Positions 25,231 through 34,044 of a DNA stretch of 64,000 nt are shown here, in pieces. Every line of letters begins with the position of its first letter. Position 1 is the first letter of the stretch. The notes beneath the pieces are model-generated. The model ran no database searches. It was not told the origin of the DNA and was given only the letters and a program-made list of their open reading frames with translations. Source of the stretch: Planctomycetota bacterium (GTDB lineage Bacteria > Planctomycetota > UBA1135 > JADKAF01). Position numbers and translations under genes: made by a program. The stretch lies in contig JADKAF010000001.1 in NCBI GenBank assembly GCA_016719295.1, positions 3,658,001 to 3,722,000 of the forward strand, written 5' to 3'.

Positions 25231-26313
25231 TCAGTCTCCGAGGCAGATCCCGAGGGCCCGGGCGGTGCGCACGAAGCTGCCGTCGAGGCCGACCTGCTTC
25301 AGGTGCCCCACCGCATCTTCGAGCGGGACATGCGCGATCTGCGCGCCGGTGAACGCGACCATTCTCCCCGACTGCTGCTCGGCGATGAGCTCCACCGCGA
25401 GCGCGCCGAAACCCGTGCACAGCGCGCGGTCGAACGCCGTCGGGCTGCCGCCGCGCTGGAGGTGTCCCAACACGACGAGGCGCGTCTCCTTCCCCGTGCG
25501 ACTCTCGATCTCCGCGGCGACGCGCTCACCCGCGCCGCCGAGCCGCGCCTCGCGATCGGCGTGCTGCGCGCCCTTCGTCGCGATCGCCCCGTCCTTCGGC
25601 CGCGCCCCCTCGGCGATCACGACGATGCTGAAGTGCCGCCCGCGCGCCTCGCGCTCGGCGATCTTCGCGCAGACCGATTCGTAGGTGTACGGGATCTCGG
25701 GGATCAGGATCACGTCGGCGCCGCCGGAGATCCCCGCATAGATCGCGATCCAACCTGCGTAGCGCCCCATCAGCTCGAGCACCATCACGCGGCGGTGGCT
25801 CTCGCTCGTCGAGTGCAAGCGATCGAGCGCATCGGTCGCGCAGTTCACCGCCGAGTCGAAGCCGAAGGTCATCACGGTGGCGGCGAGATCGTTGTCGATC
25901 GTCTTCGGGATGCCGATCACCGGAACGCCATGGTTCTGGAGCTGCAGCGCGATGCTGAGCGAGCCGTCGCCGCCGACGACGATCAGCGCCTCGAGCCCGA
26001 GCTTCTGGAAGCCCTTCTTCGCGTCGTCGAGCACCGCGACATCGATGCCGCGAGACTCGCCGTGCCCCGTCTTCGCGCTGAAGCGCCCGCGATTGCTCGT
26101 GCCGAGGATCGTGCCGCCGCGCGTCAGCAGGTTGCCGAGCTTCTCGGCGTCGAGCGCCAGGGTGCTCTGGGGTTCGAGCAGGCCCTCGAAGCCGCCGAGG
26201 ATGCCCACCGTCTCCCAGCCGCGGCGCGCGGCGGTCTTCACGACCGCGCGTATCACCGCGTTCAAGCCCGGGCAGTCACCGCCGCCCGTCACGATGCCGA
26301 TCTTGCGAGCCAT
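25231..26313 (-). CDS. pfkA: 6-phosphofructokinase (PFKA superfamily)
   Basis: 360 residues from ATG 26313; an upstream in-frame ATG would add 20 unlikely residues. It phosphorylates fructose-6-phosphate in glycolysis. Motifs are IGIVTGGGDCPGLNAVIR (nucleotide loop), GGDGS at 124-128 (phosphoryl donor loop), PKTIDNDL at 146-153 (catalytic Asp of TIDND), LMGRYAGWIA and GHLQRGGSPTAFDR. Donor choice in this family follows two positions: GGDG (Gly) favours ATP while the Lys in PKTIDND is typical of PPi or mixed types. This Gly/Lys combination belongs to the group that usually uses ATP; I infer ATP. First gene of a run with a small membrane protein and an antiporter. Confidence 0.93.
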   Translation of the reverse strand: MARKIGIVTGGGDCPGLNAVIRAVVKTAARRGWETVGILGGFEGLLEPQSTLALDAEKLGNLLTRGGTILGTSNRGRFSAKTGHGESRGIDVAVLDDAKKGFQKLGLEALIVVGGDGSLSIALQLQNHGVPVIGIPKTIDNDLAATVMTFGFDSAVNCATDALDRLHSTSESHRRVMVLELMGRYAGWIAIYAGISGGADVILIPEIPYTYESVCAKIAEREARGRHFSIVVIAEGARPKDGAIATKGAQHADREARLGGAGERVAAEIESRTGKETRLVVLGHLQRGGSPTAFDRALCTGFGALAVELIAEQQSGRMVAFTGAQIAHVPLEDAVGHLKQVGLDGSFVRTARALGICLGD

Positions 26314-26640
26314 GTTCTGTGCGCCTGCCGCGCTCCGAAGAGGGCCGAAGCGTAGCACGGCGCTCGAGGGCATCGCAGGATCGGTGTCCTGCCGAAGGGT
26401 GCTCGAAGCCCCCTCCGGGATCGCGCGGCATGGCTGGCGAGCGCTCGGAGCGGGCGCGGTTCACCCTGCGCTCCTCAACGAGGCAACGTTCTCCGCGCGC
26501 CCCTCGAGAGGAACGCTCCGCGGAGCCGCACGGAGCATCGATCCGCCTCCCCTCTTCGCCGTCCTTGCTCGCAGCCTTGGCATCGCCCTTGGCGATGCGA
26601 GAGCCAGACACTCGCCACAGCGAAACTGCCGGCATCCGCG

Positions 26641-27024
26641 ATGCTCGCGATCTTGCTGCATGGCCTGCGGCGCGATGTCTGGGGCCCTCTCTCGCTGCCC
26701 CTCGACCTCGGGCCGGGCGAACGGCCGGGCCGTGAGCTCCTGGTCGCGGCCGACGCGATCCAAACGCTAGCGGTGAACGGCGGCCGGACGATCTGGACCC
26801 ACGCGGTCCCGCATCTGCCGCAGAGGATCGGTGTCGAGATCTCCGAGCAGATCGCCGCGCTCGATCCCGCCGCGAACCCGGGTGGCGCGGTGCGGAGCGA
26901 CCGGCTTGCGCTGCGTCTCGGTCGACGCGGAAGGTGCTGCGGCATCTGCTGGGGTTGCTTGCTCCGCCTGCGCAGCCGCGGTAGTTTCGCCGGAGAGCCC
27001 CGCAGGGCGATCGCTACCCCATGA
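26641..27024 (+). CDS. Doubtful hypothetical protein
   Basis: 127 codons starting at ATG. The first ~80 residues (MLAILLHGLRRDVWGPL, ELLVAADAIQTLAVNGGRTIW, RIGVEISEQIAALDP) have plausible composition and GC-rich third positions. The last ~45 are Arg/Gly/Cys-rich and look random. It ends 15 nt before the next gene's GTG. No family is recognised. It may be a fragment or chance ORF. Confidence 0.25.
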   Translation: MLAILLHGLRRDVWGPLSLPLDLGPGERPGRELLVAADAIQTLAVNGGRTIWTHAVPHLPQRIGVEISEQIAALDPAANPGGAVRSDRLALRLGRRGRCCGICWGCLLRLRSRGSFAGEPRRAIATP

Positions 27025-27028
27025 CCAA

Positions 27029-27032
27029 AGGA
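27029..27032 (+). promoter_or_regulatory. Shine-Dalgarno AGGA deciding a GTG start
   Basis: AAAGGA ends 7 nt before GTG 27040 and supports that start over the out-of-frame ATG at 27021 and a later in-frame ATG at 27088. Confidence 0.6.
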
Positions 27033-27039
27033 ACACTAC

Positions 27040-28392
27040 GTGGTTCCTCCCAACGACGAGCGCGCTGATGGCGGCTCGGCGGCCGGAATGCCGTCGGCAG
27101 CCTCGGCTCGAAGCTCCTCGAGTCCTTCCCTCGACCGCGCCGGCGTGTTGCGCGCATGGCGCGCCGCCCTCGATCTGCTGAACGAATGGGAAGCCACCGT
27201 GCTCCAGGTGCGCTTCGGCATCGACGGCGGCCGACCGCGGCGTCTCCCCGAAGCCGCGCGCCAGCTCGGCGTGCGCCCGCAGAACTTCGCCGAGGTCGAG
27301 CAGCACGCGCTGCGCAAGCTCGATCAGGCACCGCCGACGCGGCCCTTGGCGATCCATCTCGCGAACTTGCGCGAAGAGGTCGATCGCGGGGACTTCGCGC
27401 CGCCGCCTCCCTCCGCAGCTCGCGGCCCCGTTGCAGCGCGCGGGTTCCAGCCCAGCATGGAACCGGGCTTCGTACAGCCTCCGCCCCTGCGCTCGGCGCC
27501 GCGCCCGATGGATCGCCCACGCGACGACCGCCAACCGCCGCGCGAGCGCTTCGACGAGCGTCCGCGCTACGACGACCGCGGCCGCTTCGATGATCGCCGC
27601 CCGCCGCGTCACGAGGGACCGCCTCGCGACAGGAACCCACCGCGCGCCGCGATGCCCCCGCCTCCGCCGCCGCAGCCCCCGCCGATGCCGCCGCCGCGCG
27701 TGATCCCGCCCGATCTCGCGCCCTGGACCTACGCCCTGCTGCTGCTCACCGAGCGCGAGACCGACGTCGTGGTGCTCCGCGCGGGTCTGCGCCAACCCGA
27801 GTGTCCTTCGATCTCGTCGATCGCCAAGACGCTCGGCATCACGCGCAAGCGCGCTTACGAGCTGCACGAGCACGCGGTCGAGAGGCTGCAGCGGAAGCCG
27901 GCGGGAGCGCTGCTCGCGCAGCGCTTGGAGGAGGTCGCCCGCGCGAGCGAGGAAGGCCGCCCGATCCCGCCGCTCGTCGTGCCGCCGATGCCGGCCGCGC
28001 CGCTGCCGGTCCCCTCGGTTGCACCCGCGTCAGCGACGACGCAAGCCCCGACTGCGCGCCGCCCGCCGGCTCCGCCACTAGAGGCAGCCCGCCCGTCGGT
28101 TCCGCCGCCTCCTCCGGAGCGCGCGGTCGCGAGTGCTCCACCGGTGCGCCGCTCCACGGCTCGACCCGAGCGGGAGCCCGAGCAAGTGCCCGAGCAACTC
28201 ATCGTCGTGCGCTCGAACTCCGATCACGACGAGGCCGTCGCGGCGGTGGAGGAAGCGCTCGCCGCGCTGCGCTTCGCTGCCGAGGAATGTCGGGACGGCA
28301 TGTACGAGCGCCTGGTCGAGCCTCTCACCGAGCTTGCGCGCGTGGTGGAACGCGGCGCGGCGGAGCTGCGCGGCAGCGGCCCGCGCGGCTGA
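27040..28392 (+). CDS. Double sigma-70 region-4-like protein with disordered linker
   Basis: 450 residues, cytosolic. Module 1 (~45-95: LLNEWEATVLQVRFGIDGGRPRRLPEAARQLGVRPQNF...HALRKL) and module 2 (~225-285: LTERETDVVVLRAGLRQPECPSISSIAKTLGITRKRAYELHEHAVERLQ) each have the ExxVL-RxG...S/LxxxAxxLGxxxxxxxxxExxAxxxLR pattern of sigma-70 region 4, the HTH that contacts the -35 element. They are joined by ~120 residues rich in Pro, Arg and Asp, and a second Pro-rich tail leads to a C-terminal helical segment (DEAVAAVEEALAALRFAAEECRDGMYERLVEPLTELARVVERG). There is no region 2, so it cannot be a complete sigma factor. An anti-sigma-like, RNAP-binding or DNA-bridging regulator is possible. GTG start with AGGA at -8. 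Confidence 0.7.
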   Translation: MVPPNDERADGGSAAGMPSAASARSSSSPSLDRAGVLRAWRAALDLLNEWEATVLQVRFGIDGGRPRRLPEAARQLGVRPQNFAEVEQHALRKLDQAPPTRPLAIHLANLREEVDRGDFAPPPPSAARGPVAARGFQPSMEPGFVQPPPLRSAPRPMDRPRDDRQPPRERFDERPRYDDRGRFDDRRPPRHEGPPRDRNPPRAAMPPPPPPQPPPMPPPRVIPPDLAPWTYALLLLTERETDVVVLRAGLRQPECPSISSIAKTLGITRKRAYELHEHAVERLQRKPAGALLAQRLEEVARASEEGRPIPPLVVPPMPAAPLPVPSVAPASATTQAPTARRPPAPPLEAARPSVPPPPPERAVASAPPVRRSTARPEREPEQVPEQLIVVRSNSDHDEAVAAVEEALAALRFAAEECRDGMYERLVEPLTELARVVERGAAELRGSGPRG

Positions 28393-28445
28393 GAAGACCA
28401 CCCTCGCGAACGGCATGGCGTCGCCTCCTCCCGCTTTGCGAGAGA

Positions 28446-28760
28446 AGCGAGCCTGAGCTCCCCATCGACCATGATCTCGCGTAGGACAACGCGCGCGTCG
28501 TACGGCACGGCGCCCACGACTCGTCGCATGCGTTGATCGACGCCAGCGGGGAGCACGACGGCGCGAGCGGGATCCCGCGCAGCCCCCTCGGCGTCGGACC
28601 CGCGCATCGCGCGTTGCACGCGATGGCGTACGAGTCGGTGCGGCAACGCACGGTGGTCTGCGGCGCGCTCCTCGGGATCGCGGACGCGCCGCTCGGGAAC
28701 GACCTCCGAGATGGGAGCGGCACGGGTCCAACTGCGTGCCGCTCGCTGCGGAGGCCCTAA
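28446..28760 (+). pseudogene. Decayed Kelch-repeat gene fragment
   Basis: Frame beginning near 28446 gives PIDHDLA, an in-frame TAG at 28482, then DNARVVRHG ... IPRS ... RALHAMAYESVRQRTVVCGA ... GNDLRDGSG. This aligns with part of the intact Kelch protein encoded 330 nt downstream (DHNLVWDAGRSRAVLHGG ... IPR ... RHAMAYDAARRRVVLYGG ... NDLWEWDG). It lacks a start and has a nonsense codon and lost Gly-Gly pairs. It is therefore a remnant of an ancestral tandem Kelch gene or of a longer gene. Confidence 0.7.
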
Positions 28761-29087
28761 GGTCCCTGGGTGCTGCGTGCGAGCGACGGGACTCGAGGCC
28801 TGCGCAACGCCGGCCCGCTGCGCTCCCTCCGCTTGGACTTCGTCTCCAGCGTGTCCGTGCTCGGCGGCTCAAACGAAAGGCATGACGGCCGTCGTTCCTC
28901 TGCCACGCGAGGCTCGTGTCCCGCGTCGCACGAGCCGCTGATCGGATCGCGGGTCCCGGATCGGGCATCGCCCTCTCGGCGGAGGCTCGCAGAGCGGCGA
29001 ATCCAAGATGTCTGACGTGCTCCAGCGTTCGATCGCGGGAGGGAGCTCGCGCTGCCGTGCAGCGAACTGCAACCTTGGAGCTCGATC
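28761..29087 (+). other. 327-nt leader of the Kelch-repeat gene
   Basis: Nothing coding beyond the end of the decayed Kelch fragment. It should contain the promoter of the gene at 29088. No clear -10/-35 or hairpin was identified. Confidence 0.4.
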
Positions 29088-31334
29088 ATGTCACTCACGT
29101 CCGCGCGCCATCTCGGCGCACCCGTCGCCATCTCGTTCCTGCTCGCCGTCAGCGCCGGAGCTCAGCTCCGCTGGTCCGACGGCTTGCGCTCGACGCTCGA
29201 GGAGGTCTCGGGCTGCGCTGCGGCCCATGACAGCGCACGCGGGAGCCTCGTGCTCTTCGGCGGGCGCGATGCGCGCGGCGTCGCGCAGGATTGGACGTGG
29301 CAGTGGAACGGCGTTGCATGGCAGCCGAGCTACCCCGCCGTTCGCCCGGTGGCGCGCTTCAGCGCGCGCGCCGTGTTCGATCCCGTGCGGAACCGCGTCG
29401 TGCTCTTCGGCGGCGAAGGCAACGCCACCGGGCTCGTGTATGGCGATACCTGGGAGTTCGATGGCGCGACGTGGACGCAGCGGACCTTTGCCACGGCTCC
29501 CGGGGCGCGCACCGATCACAACCTGGTCTGGGATGCAGGTCGCAGTCGCGCGGTGCTGCACGGCGGCACCGATCCGACAGGGCGCGTGCTCGGCGATACC
29601 TGGGAGTACGACGGCGTGAGCTGGATCCCGCGCATCACCGGCAGCAGCGGTCCGCAGGAGCGCACGCGTCACGCGATGGCGTACGACGCCGCACGGCGCC
29701 GCGTCGTTCTCTACGGCGGCCGCTCCGCGACGGCGGGGAGCCCGGTCGCGAACGACCTCTGGGAGTGGGACGGCGGGAGCTGGACCTCGCGCACGACGGG
29801 GAACCTGCCGCCGGGCCGCTTCGACGCGGAGCTCGCCTACGATCCGCGCAGCTCGACCTTGCACCTCTACGGCGGCGAGATCAACGTCACGCGGCTCGAC
29901 GAGCATTGGGAGCTGCAGGGCTCGCAGTGGACGCAGCGCACGAACCCTCCGGGGCGCCGCGCGGGCCATCGCATGCTCTATGTACCGAACGAGGGCGTGT
30001 GCGCCGTCGGCGGCTTCGGCGACGGCGGCTATCGACGCGACCTCGTGCGCTGGACCGGCACGCGCTGGATGGCCTGGCCTGCGACGACGGGCTCGGTCTC
30101 CGCAGCCGCGCTCGCACGCCTCAGCGCGACGAATGAGCTCGTGCTCTTCGGCGGGTTCTCGAGCGGGAGCTTCTACGGAGGGACGTGGATCTTCGAAGCG
30201 GGCGCCGACGAGTGGACGCTGCTATCCCTCGCGAGCACCCCATCCGCGCGCTCGAAGCACGCGTTCGCCGGCCATCCGACGCGGAACGAGCTCGTGCTCT
30301 TCGGCGGCACCGATGGCACGCCGAAGAACGACACCTGGATCTTCAACGGCACGACCTGGTCGCAGGTCAACGTGCCCACTCTGCCTGGGCGCCGCCAAGG
30401 CCATGCGCTCGCGTTCCATCCTCCGACGCAGCGCTACGTCAGCTTCTCGGGACGCGGCTCGTCGGGCTACTGGACCGATACGCTGAGCTTCGACGGCAGC
30501 ACGTGGACCATCGCCAATCCCACCTTCGCCCCGTCCGCGCGCACGGAATACGCCCTCGCCTACGACGCGACCATCAGCGAGATCCTGCTCTTCGGCGGCG
30601 CCGATGCGAGCGGCGCGCGCCTCGACGACACGTGGAGCTGGAACGGCATGCGCTGGATCCATCGCGTCTCCCCGCAGCGACCGCCGGCGCGCTCCGGAGC
30701 CTCGCTCACCTGGGATGAGCGCCGCTCGCGCCTCGTGCTCTTCGGCGGCTCGAGCGCGAGCGGCGAGCTCGGCGATACCTGGGAGTGGAACGGTGCGAAC
30801 TGGTTGCAGCGCCAACCGGCGAGCGCGCCCTCGCCGCGCTCGCTGCACGCCGCGACCTACGACGCGGTGCGCGGCGCGGTCGCGATCCACGGCGGTCAGG
30901 CGTTCGCTCCGGCGGTGTTCTACGACACGACGCACTGGCTCGATGTAACGCAGGTCGCCTCGGTGAGCGAGCTCGGTGCGACCTGCAGCCCGACCGCGCG
31001 GCTCACGGCGGATAGCGGGCCCTGCATCGGCGCGAGCGCCTTCACCTTGCGTCTCCGCGGCGTCACGGCGGCCATGCCCAGCCTGCTCGTGATCGACACG
31101 CCGCGTCCCTCGATCGCGATCGGGAGTTGCACGCTCTACGCGCCGGGCTTCGAGGTGCAGATCACCCAGCTCGTAGACCCGAACGGCGCGGCGCGCTTCG
31201 CGTTCCCGATCCCCTTCGATCCCGTGCTCGTCGGCGGGGTCGCCCACGCGCAGGGCTTCGGTCTCGATCCTGTCGGTCCGCTGCTCGGCCTGCTGCAGCC
31301 CAGCCAGGGCCTGCGCCTTTCGATCGGCGAGTGA
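29088..31334 (+). CDS. Secreted Kelch-repeat beta-propeller protein
   Basis: 748 residues. Signal peptide ~1-26 (ISFLLAVSAGAQ). Eleven or twelve Kelch units of ~48-52 residues follow, each with LVLFGG - (G)DTWEWDG - W - R - P-x-x-R - H-A-x-x-YD, enough for two six-bladed propellers. Residues ~620-748 are a separate beta-rich C-terminal domain (SELGATCSPTARLTADSGPCIGASAF ... IPFDPVLVGGVAHAQGFGLDP). It has paired Cys and an IPfDp...Q signature shared with other secreted proteins here. It is predicted to be extracellular, in ligand binding or surface assembly. There is no catalytic Tyr/Cys pair of galactose oxidase. It ends convergent with the DUF3500 gene, with a hairpin between them. Confidence 0.87.
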   Translation: MSLTSARHLGAPVAISFLLAVSAGAQLRWSDGLRSTLEEVSGCAAAHDSARGSLVLFGGRDARGVAQDWTWQWNGVAWQPSYPAVRPVARFSARAVFDPVRNRVVLFGGEGNATGLVYGDTWEFDGATWTQRTFATAPGARTDHNLVWDAGRSRAVLHGGTDPTGRVLGDTWEYDGVSWIPRITGSSGPQERTRHAMAYDAARRRVVLYGGRSATAGSPVANDLWEWDGGSWTSRTTGNLPPGRFDAELAYDPRSSTLHLYGGEINVTRLDEHWELQGSQWTQRTNPPGRRAGHRMLYVPNEGVCAVGGFGDGGYRRDLVRWTGTRWMAWPATTGSVSAAALARLSATNELVLFGGFSSGSFYGGTWIFEAGADEWTLLSLASTPSARSKHAFAGHPTRNELVLFGGTDGTPKNDTWIFNGTTWSQVNVPTLPGRRQGHALAFHPPTQRYVSFSGRGSSGYWTDTLSFDGSTWTIANPTFAPSARTEYALAYDATISEILLFGGADASGARLDDTWSWNGMRWIHRVSPQRPPARSGASLTWDERRSRLVLFGGSSASGELGDTWEWNGANWLQRQPASAPSPRSLHAATYDAVRGAVAIHGGQAFAPAVFYDTTHWLDVTQVASVSELGATCSPTARLTADSGPCIGASAFTLRLRGVTAAMPSLLVIDTPRPSIAIGSCTLYAPGFEVQITQLVDPNGAARFAFPIPFDPVLVGGVAHAQGFGLDPVGPLLGLLQPSQGLRLSIGE

Positions 31335-31336
31335 CG

Positions 31337-31366
31337 CGCGCCGCCCCTCGCTGCTGGCGGCGCGCG
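31337..31366. terminator. Bidirectional hairpin between convergent genes
   Basis: Perfect 10-bp stem GCGCGCCGCC / GGCGGCGCGC with a 10-nt loop, 3 nt after the Kelch gene stop and 17 nt from the DUF3500 stop. No T tract. Confidence 0.55.
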
Positions 31367-31383
31367 GCGCGCGCGAGCGGGGC

Positions 31384-32472
31384 TCAGCGCCCCGCGCCGT
31401 GAGCGTGCGCGTAAGCGTGATCGCGCAGGTGCTCGCGCAGAGGATCTCCGCCGAAGTCGCGCGTGCGGTCGCGCCAGACGAAGTGCGCGTGGTTCGCGTC
31501 GTTCTGCGTGTTGTCGTACTCGATGGCGAACGAAGGCCCCTGCACGCGCCAGTAGTGCGCGCGACCGCGCACGCTGCTCCCCGCCCAGGCGAAGTGGAGC
31601 GAGCCCATCTCGGGCTCCAAGCGCGCAAGCTCGGCCGCGGCGAGCTCGCCGCGCAAGTTCCGTGCACCGAGCTCGACCAGGCCGCGGAGCAGCGCGCGCT
31701 GCGCGACGCTCATCTCGGAAGCCGCGAGGCCGCGCGGCGCTCCCAGCGCGTCGAGCTCGGTGCCCGGCACGAGCACCACGTCGTTCGGCGCCTCGGCGTC
31801 GATCACGGCGCGCTCGAGCTGAGCGCCGGAGAGGCTCGCGAGGAGCTCGCGCGCGCGGTCTTCTTCTTCCGCGAGCACGCGTTGCCCCTTCGCGACGCCG
31901 CTGCGCACCTCATGCGGATTGCTGCCGAGGAAGTGCGGCGTCCCGCCCGCGAGCACGCCGTCGCAGAAGCTCCAGTGCAGCGACACGTGGTGCCCTTGGA
32001 AGCGCAGCGAGAACGCGCCGCGCTCGCTGGGCTCACCGCAGACGAGCAACGCGTAGCGCTCGGGATCGCGATGGCTGACGTCGCGCCCCCCCACCCCTTC
32101 GATCTCGCGGAGATAGGCCTCCAAGGCGATGATCGCCGTGGTCTTCGCGTAGCCGCGCTCGCTCAGCAGCGCCTGCAAGAGCGCGTGCGCTCTCGCGCGA
32201 GCGGCGTCGTCGAGCGCGCCGAGCTCGAGGCCGGCGTAACGCCCGGGCACGAAGGCCCAGCTCGTGCGCTCCGGGTCCGCGAGAGCTCGCATCGCGAGCG
32301 AACGCTGCTCCGCCGGCAGCGCCGCGAGGAACGCCTGCGCCGCGGCGGCGATGTCGGCCACCGCCGAGGACGCCGGCTCGGCGGGCGTGCGCGCGCGACG
32401 GCGCGCCGCGCAAGCAGGAAGCAGGAGCGCGACGGCGAGAACGAGCCACGCGGTGCGGGGGAGGGAGCGCAT
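31384..32472 (-). CDS. DUF3500 family lipoprotein
   Basis: 362 residues. The N-terminus MRSLPRTAWLVLAVALLLPACA is a lipoprotein signal (lipobox LPAC). The body follows the DUF3500 plan: SWAFVPGRYAGLELGALDDAARARAHALLQALLSERGYAKTTAIIALE, GRDVSHRDPERYALLVCGEPS, FSLRFQGHHVSLHWSFCDG, TPHFLGSNPHEVRSGVAKGQRVLAEEEDRARELL, then HFAWAGSSVRGRAHYWRVQGPSFAIEYDNTQNDANHAHFVWRD at the C-terminus. The conserved GHH-x-S and EYDNTQNDANHAH motifs suggest a metal or catalytic site, but the function of the family is unknown. Divergent from the small exoprotein gene at 32556. Confidence 0.9.
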   Translation of the reverse strand: MRSLPRTAWLVLAVALLLPACAARRRARTPAEPASSAVADIAAAAQAFLAALPAEQRSLAMRALADPERTSWAFVPGRYAGLELGALDDAARARAHALLQALLSERGYAKTTAIIALEAYLREIEGVGGRDVSHRDPERYALLVCGEPSERGAFSLRFQGHHVSLHWSFCDGVLAGGTPHFLGSNPHEVRSGVAKGQRVLAEEEDRARELLASLSGAQLERAVIDAEAPNDVVLVPGTELDALGAPRGLAASEMSVAQRALLRGLVELGARNLRGELAAAELARLEPEMGSLHFAWAGSSVRGRAHYWRVQGPSFAIEYDNTQNDANHAHFVWRDRTRDFGGDPLREHLRDHAYAHAHGAGR

Positions 32473-32555
32473 GGCCTAGGAACCTATCCCAAGAGCGCGA
32501 GCGGAGGAAGTTCACGGCGGTGCGCGTAGGATGCAGCTCTTCGAGGAGCCCCGAC

Positions 32556-33029
32556 ATGAACATCATCTCTCGCACGACGCTGATCTTCGCGCTCGCGTTC
32601 TCCTGCTCCGCGGCGATGCTCCAGGCTCAAGGCAGCCAGCGCGCGCTCGGCGGCGGCTGCGCCGGCCGGAGCACCCCGAGCGTCAGCGGCACGCTCGTGA
32701 TCGGCAGCACCGCGCGCATCGACTCGCCCGGCTGCTTCCTCGGTCAAGGCGGCTTCGGCCTGCTCCTGCTCGGAGCTCCACTCCCGCCGGCGCAGTGGAT
32801 CCCGATCCCCTTGCAGAGCTCGCGCCGCGGAACCGAGCTCTGCGATCTCGTCGTGCTGCCTCAGGCGTTCCTCGACCTGAACGCGCTGCGCTTCCCGCTG
32901 AACGTCGCGATCCCCAATGACCCCTCGCTGCGCGGCGCCGCCGTCGGCCTGCAGACGCTCTGCTACGAATGCGGCTTCGCCGGCTGCTTCGAGCTGCTGA
33001 CGCAGGGCTTGGAGATCGTCTTCGGCTGA
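32556..33029 (+). CDS. Small secreted protein consisting of the recurrent Cys-containing domain
   Basis: 157 residues from ATG 32556 (GAGGAG a few nt upstream); signal peptide ends near MLQAQ. The mature protein is essentially one domain: GGGCAGRSTPSVSG ... GCFLGQGGFGLLLLGAPLPPAQWIPIPLQ ... CDLVVLPQAFLDLNALRFPLNVAIPNDPSLRGAAVGLQ. It has the same order of features (CxG start, hydrophobic GxxLLLGxP strand, Cys, IPnDPsLrGxxxxxQ) as the C-terminal domains of several larger exoproteins here. A free-standing copy supports it being an independent fold. The aldo/keto reductase gene follows after 37 nt. Confidence 0.7.
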   Translation: MNIISRTTLIFALAFSCSAAMLQAQGSQRALGGGCAGRSTPSVSGTLVIGSTARIDSPGCFLGQGGFGLLLLGAPLPPAQWIPIPLQSSRRGTELCDLVVLPQAFLDLNALRFPLNVAIPNDPSLRGAAVGLQTLCYECGFAGCFELLTQGLEIVFG

Positions 33030-33066
33030 GCCTCGAGCGGCTTCCCCCCTCGCAACGCGGCACGTC

Positions 33067-34044
33067 GTGAATCAGCGCCCTCTCGGCCGGAGCGCGCTCC
33101 GGGTTCCCCCGCTCGTGCTCGGCACGATGGGTCGGCGTTCCCTCGCGGATGCGGAACGCGTGGCGCTCTGGCGCGCCGCGATCGAGCGCGGGTTCTCCAC
33201 CCTCGAGACGGCGCCGCTCTACGGCTACGGCGCCGTCGAGGAGCTGCTCGGTCGCGCCATCGCCGAGGTGCCGCGCGAGCGCGTGCAGATCCTGGGCAAG
33301 GTAGGCCTGCGCTGGGATGACGCGGCTCGCGGACGCGTGCTCTTCGTCGACGAGAGCGCCGCCGGTGCGCCGCGGGTCGTGCGTTGCGATGCACGTCCCG
33401 CGAGCGTTCGCGACGATGTCGAGCAGAGCTTGCGGCGCCTGCGCACGGGGCATCTCGACCTCGTGCAGGTGCACCAGCCCGACCACGAGACGCCGCTCGA
33501 CGAGACGATGGGAGAGCTGCGCGAGCTCCAGCGCCGCGGCCTCGTGCGCGCGATCGGCGCTTCGAACGCCTCGGCCCAAGAGCTCCGCGCGATGCAGCGC
33601 TCGCTCGGCGACGCTCCGCTCGTCTCCGTGCAGCCCGAGTGGAACCTCGCCGCGCGGAGCTTCGAGGCAGACGAGCTCGCCACCGCGCGCGAGCTGGAGC
33701 TCGGCGTGCTCGCCTACTCGCCGCTCGACGGCGGCCGGCTCGCGCGCGCCGAAGGAGCGGGCGGCGCGCTGCTGCGCGAGCTCGGCGCGGCGCATCGCTG
33801 CGCTCCAGCGGCGATCGCGCTCGCCTGGTTGCTGGCGCAGCCCCTGCTCAGCGCGGCGATCATCGGCGCGAGCTCGCTCGCGCAGCTCGCGGAGCTCGAG
33901 GGCGCGCTCGACCTGGGGCTCGCGAGCGAGGACCTGGCGCGCCTCGCGGCGGAGTTCCCGCGGCCTCGGCGATCGCTCGTCGCTCGTGTTCGGCGCACGG
34001 TGGGCGCGCTGCTGGGCAGAGCCGGTGTTCGGAGTCGAGCCTGA
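33067..34044 (+). CDS. Aldo/keto reductase family oxidoreductase
   Basis: 325 residues, GTG start. A TIM-barrel NAD(P)H-dependent carbonyl reductase: LGTMGRRSL start, FSTLETAPLYGYGAVEELLGRAI with Tyr52 (general acid), Lys78 in LGKVG and His136 in LVQVHQPDH. The usual Asp of the tetrad (DTAxxYG) is Glu47 (ETAPLYG). Cofactor-side motifs GASNASAQELR and IALAWLLAQPLLSAAIIGASS are present. Length matches the AKR family. Cytosolic; the substrate is unknown. It lies 37 nt after the small exoprotein gene but the functions look unrelated. Confidence 0.88.
   Translation: MNQRPLGRSALRVPPLVLGTMGRRSLADAERVALWRAAIERGFSTLETAPLYGYGAVEELLGRAIAEVPRERVQILGKVGLRWDDAARGRVLFVDESAAGAPRVVRCDARPASVRDDVEQSLRRLRTGHLDLVQVHQPDHETPLDETMGELRELQRRGLVRAIGASNASAQELRAMQRSLGDAPLVSVQPEWNLAARSFEADELATARELELGVLAYSPLDGGRLARAEGAGGALLRELGAAHRCAPAAIALAWLLAQPLLSAAIIGASSLAQLAELEGALDLGLASEDLARLAAEFPRPRRSLVARVRRTVGALLGRAGVRSRA

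Larger units (their letters stand above)
26314..27039. other. 726-nt low-content region between divergent genes
   Basis: Space between the phosphofructokinase start (minus) and the sigma-region-4-like gene (plus), so it must hold both promoters. Only one weak ORF (26641-27024) looks partly protein-like. No repeat, RNA gene or transposon end was seen. Confidence 0.5.

Noticed and set aside
28078..28968. Minus-strand ORF of 296 codons across the Kelch remnant
   Set aside because: Arg/Ser-rich with no domain, and it overlaps the end of the sigma-region-4-like gene in antisense.
32520..32556. ATG 32520 as start of the small exoprotein
   Set aside because: It would add 12 residues before the signal peptide. 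ATG 32556 has GAGGAG at the right distance.
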